The notes under the pieces are model-generated. The model was not told the origin of the DNA. It did no database searches and worked only from the letters and a program-made list of their open reading frames with translations. DNA of 64,000 nucleotides from Rhizobiales bacterium Y(2018) (GTDB lineage: Bacteria > Pseudomonadota > Alphaproteobacteria > Rhizobiales > Aestuariivirgaceae). The stretch's first letter is position 1. Each line of letters begins with the position of its first letter. The translations under genes were made by a program, and so were the position numbers. The stretch is taken from positions 62,001 to 126,000 of the forward strand of contig SCPD01000007.1 in assembly GCA_005502925.1 (NCBI GenBank), written 5' to 3'. Below are positions 62,152-64,000 of this stretch, one piece after another.

Positions 62152-62874
62152 TCAGATGCCGAAGTGCCAGCTGAGGCCGACGCGCACGGCGTGGAAGTCG
62201 TTGTCGGCCTTGGCCTTGCCGAGGGCATTCTCGAGCTCGATGTCTTCGAGATCGGTATAGCGGTATTCGATCTTGGCGCTGACATCGTCGGTGAGCGCAT
62301 ATTCGAGACCGCCGCCGATCGTCCAGCCCCAGGCCGTGTCCTTTTCCGATTCGTTGGCATTCGGCGCCTCCGATTCGAGCTTGACGCCGCCAACCGCGAG
62401 ACCGCCCGTCGCGTAGACGAGACCGCGGTCGAAGGCCACGCCGGTGCGCAGGCGCAGCGAGCCGAGCCAGTCGATGTCCTTGGTCGCTTCGCCGATGACC
62501 GGGCTATTCTCTTCCTGACGGATGTCGGCATCGCCGCTGATGTCGGAAAATTCGATGTCGCCCTCGACGCCGAGAACCAGCATGTCGGCCTGGTAGTTGT
62601 AGCCGAGATGGACGCCGCCGATGAAGCCGTCGGTTTCGATATTGCCTTCACGGGCATCGACAATGATCTCGTTGTCGCCGCCGCCCGGGCCTTCCGGACC
62701 GCTGCCGTCGGCTGCATCGATATTCACATCCGAATCGCCCCAGCCATAGCCGCCCTGAATACCGATATAGGCACCGGTCCAGTCATAGGCGGCAGGCGCG
62801 TCGACGTCGGCGGCTTGCGCTGCGCAAATCATCAGCGTCGAAGCGGCGCCGGCGAGAAGTACTTTCTTGAACAT
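62152..62874 (-). CDS. Outer-membrane beta-barrel, Omp25/Omp31-like (paralogue 1)
   Basis: This is a 240-residue small barrel. The signal peptide is MFKKVLLAGAASTLMICAAQA (about 1-21), followed by ADVDAPAAYDWTGAYIGIQGGYGWGDS. It ends in GLSWHFGI; the terminal Ile is an unusual last residue for a BAM signal, which is usually Phe. A Gly/acidic insert (DGSGPEGPGGGDNE) sits early in the barrel, probably an extracellular loop. It is clearly paralogous to the protein at 63187-63918 (WLGSLRLR, YATGGLAVGGV, WGW(T)IGGGLEYA, IEYRYTDL). It is monocistronic, with its own terminator. Confidence 0.9.
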   Translation of the reverse strand: MFKKVLLAGAASTLMICAAQAADVDAPAAYDWTGAYIGIQGGYGWGDSDVNIDAADGSGPEGPGGGDNEIIVDAREGNIETDGFIGGVHLGYNYQADMLVLGVEGDIEFSDISGDADIRQEENSPVIGEATKDIDWLGSLRLRTGVAFDRGLVYATGGLAVGGVKLESEAPNANESEKDTAWGWTIGGGLEYALTDDVSAKIEYRYTDLEDIELENALGKAKADNDFHAVRVGLSWHFGI

Positions 62875-63186
62875 ATGTCCCCCAAAGAATTGGCTGCGTT
62901 GTCCTTCTGAAACCCCGCGCCGTCCGGGTCAAGATACTTGCCGGAACTCACGCCAGATTATTATTGGGGTGTTGCGTTATCGCCACATCCGGCACGGCTT
63001 TTTCATCCTGTGATTGTCGTTCGGTCCAATCTCAGGGTATCGAACCGGTCACGGTGACGGACTGTGACTTTGCGTCATTAACTTCCCGGAAATCCTATAC
63101 GAAAAGCCACACCGGCGAATCTGCCCGCATAAAAAGCGAAGGGCCGTCTCACGACGGCCCCTGCGCCCGAAAATGCAACGTGCGGT
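62875..63186. other. Intergenic gap between the paralogous barrels
   Basis: This is 312 bases without a coding frame I would accept. The 3' terminator of the upstream barrel gene lies at 63131-63160. The remainder (62875-63130) must hold the promoter of the 62152-62874 gene. I see only short dyads there (cggcac.., gtgacggactgtgac..) and no strong consensus. Composition is somewhat more AT-rich than the coding regions. Confidence 0.6.
63131..63160 (-). terminator. Terminator of the second terminal omp gene
   Basis: Minus-strand stem gggccgtc/gacggccc (8 bp, 4-base loop) is followed by ttcgcttttt. It lies 27 bases past the stop at 63187 and is a canonical intrinsic terminator, similar in placement to the one after the sister gene. 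Confidence 0.85.
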
Positions 63187-63918
63187 TTACAGGCTGTCGA
63201 AATGCCAACTCAGGCCGGCGCGCACAGCGTGGAAAGTGTGCTCGAACTCGACATCGCCGGCAAAACCGAGATTGTCGATCGCAACATCCGTGTTGCCGAG
63301 ATCGGTGTAGCGATACTCGATCCGGGCGCTCAGATCGTCGGTAAAGGCATATTCGAGGCCGCCCCCGACCGTCCAGCCCCAGGCTGTTTCGCTCTCGCTT
63401 TCGTGGCCGGTTTCGTCGATCGAGACCTTCACATCCACACCGCCGACGGCCAGACCGCCCGTCGCATAGATGAGGGCGCGATCCATCGCGTAGCCGAGCC
63501 GCAGCCGCAGCGACCCCAGCCAGTCGATGTTCTGTTCCGCCTTACCGATCGGCTCGTCGTCATCGGAGAAAAAGAAGACGTCGGTGTCGCCCGAGAGATC
63601 GGCATATTCGATGTCGCCCTCGAGGCCGAAGACGAGGCTGTCGGCTTGAAAATTGTAGCCCAGATGAGCGCCGCCGACGAACCCATCGATGTCGATGTCG
63701 CCGTCTTCCGGCGGGCTGAGAACGATCGCGTCGGCTATTGCTGGCGAGATCTCCTCTACATCGGGACTTACGTCATTGTTGCCCCAGGCGTAACCGGCCT
63801 GGAGACCGATATAGGCGCCGGTCCAGTCATAGGCTGTAGGTTCGATGATATCCGCGGCCTGGGCAGTTCCGATCATCAGCACTGAGGCAGTGCCGGCGAA
63901 GAGCAGGTTCTTAAGCAT
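63187..63918 (-). CDS. Outer-membrane beta-barrel, Omp25/Omp31-like (paralogue 2)
   Basis: This is a 243-residue small barrel. The signal peptide is MLKNLLFAGTASVLMIGTAQA, then ADIIEPTAYDWTGAYIGLQAGYAWGNN. The barrel body parallels that of the neighbour, with LRLRLGYAMDRALIYATGGLAVGG and IEYRYTDLGNTDV. The C-terminus is GLSWHFDSL, again not the usual terminal Phe. An acidic loop (FFFSDDDEPIG) is specific to this copy. The ATG at 63918 has a ggagggg site. The bases 63919-64000 upstream contain its leader. Confidence 0.9.
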   Translation of the reverse strand: MLKNLLFAGTASVLMIGTAQAADIIEPTAYDWTGAYIGLQAGYAWGNNDVSPDVEEISPAIADAIVLSPPEDGDIDIDGFVGGAHLGYNFQADSLVFGLEGDIEYADLSGDTDVFFFSDDDEPIGKAEQNIDWLGSLRLRLGYAMDRALIYATGGLAVGGVDVKVSIDETGHESESETAWGWTVGGGLEYAFTDDLSARIEYRYTDLGNTDVAIDNLGFAGDVEFEHTFHAVRAGLSWHFDSL

Positions 63919-64000
63919 GCAAGTCCCCTCCAGTGCCGTCCGGAGACGATTAAACGTCTGCCTGCAATTGAGATCAATCACTTACCCAAAGGCAGGACAC

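Overview
The window looks like chromosomal DNA from a high-GC alphaproteobacterium of the Hyphomicrobiales (Rhizobiales) type. The evidence is the Aap general amino-acid ABC transporter, the aerobic cobalamin genes cobK/A/B/Q/D/U with a DUF1636 gene, alphaproteobacterial families (DUF2336, DUF3126, the BTLCP cysteine protease, NDUFS6-like zinc finger), several Omp25/Omp31-type small beta-barrels, choline-sulfatase, CtrA-type TTAA-N7-TTAA boxes and Rhizobiales-style palindromic intergenic repeats. The genus is not identifiable from this sequence alone. I see no integrase, transposase, prophage, CRISPR array or rRNA.

Layout. 1-6 kb: end of an M29 aminopeptidase, then the minus-strand aapJQMP operon, with a strong terminator hairpin between aapJ and aapQ and an unusually long AapM. 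6-12.7 kb: cobalamin synthesis, with cobK divergent from cobA-cobB-cobQ-cobD and a convergent DUF1636-cobU pair. 12.7-21 kb: NAD kinase, a DUF2336 protein, an MFS transporter, a CheY-like receiver preceded by a CtrA box and DnaA-box-like sites, a VapBC-type toxin-antitoxin pair, a MaoC/CitE-like pair, and a flavin reductase/HAD/nitroreductase cluster. 21-31 kb: a secreted three-repeat protein behind a second CtrA box, a 1073-residue zinc-ribbon/cyclase/AAA/TPR signalling protein, a periplasmic Ntn hydrolase, a divergent EamA exporter/LysR pair, thrS and an outer-membrane barrel. 31-36 kb: yidD, betC, an IscU-like scaffold, folE-hisI and a patatin-like protein. 36-43.6 kb: a peptide ABC operon (binding protein, two permeases, fused double ATPase) that ends in a C69-like dipeptidase carrying Ser where the family has Cys, with an XRE-type regulator upstream. 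43.6-50.9 kb: CBS protein, rhomboid, PAS, PilZ and BTLCP proteins, gamma-carbonic anhydrase, SulP transporter, DUF3126 and cysE. 51-58.8 kb: crotonase-fold enzyme, alpha/beta hydrolase, complex-I-type zinc finger, two acetyltransferases, a YcaQ-type DNA glycosylase, an aminotransferase with a palindromic operator, and an alkyltransferase overlapping a 2OG-Fe(II) oxygenase. 58.8-64 kb: HIT protein, a glutamate-semialdehyde-aminomutase-like enzyme, a MATE transporter, tRNA-Leu(UAA) followed by a 102-bp tandem repeat, and two paralogous outer-membrane barrels.

Most of the window is housekeeping and transport. I did not find a clearly new multi-gene defence or mobile system. The points most worth checking are the Ser-for-Cys C69 protein in the peptide operon, the palindromic repeat family whose outer stems covary, the tRNA-Leu-linked tandem repeat, the AapM insertion, and the CtrA/DnaA-site region upstream of the receiver gene.
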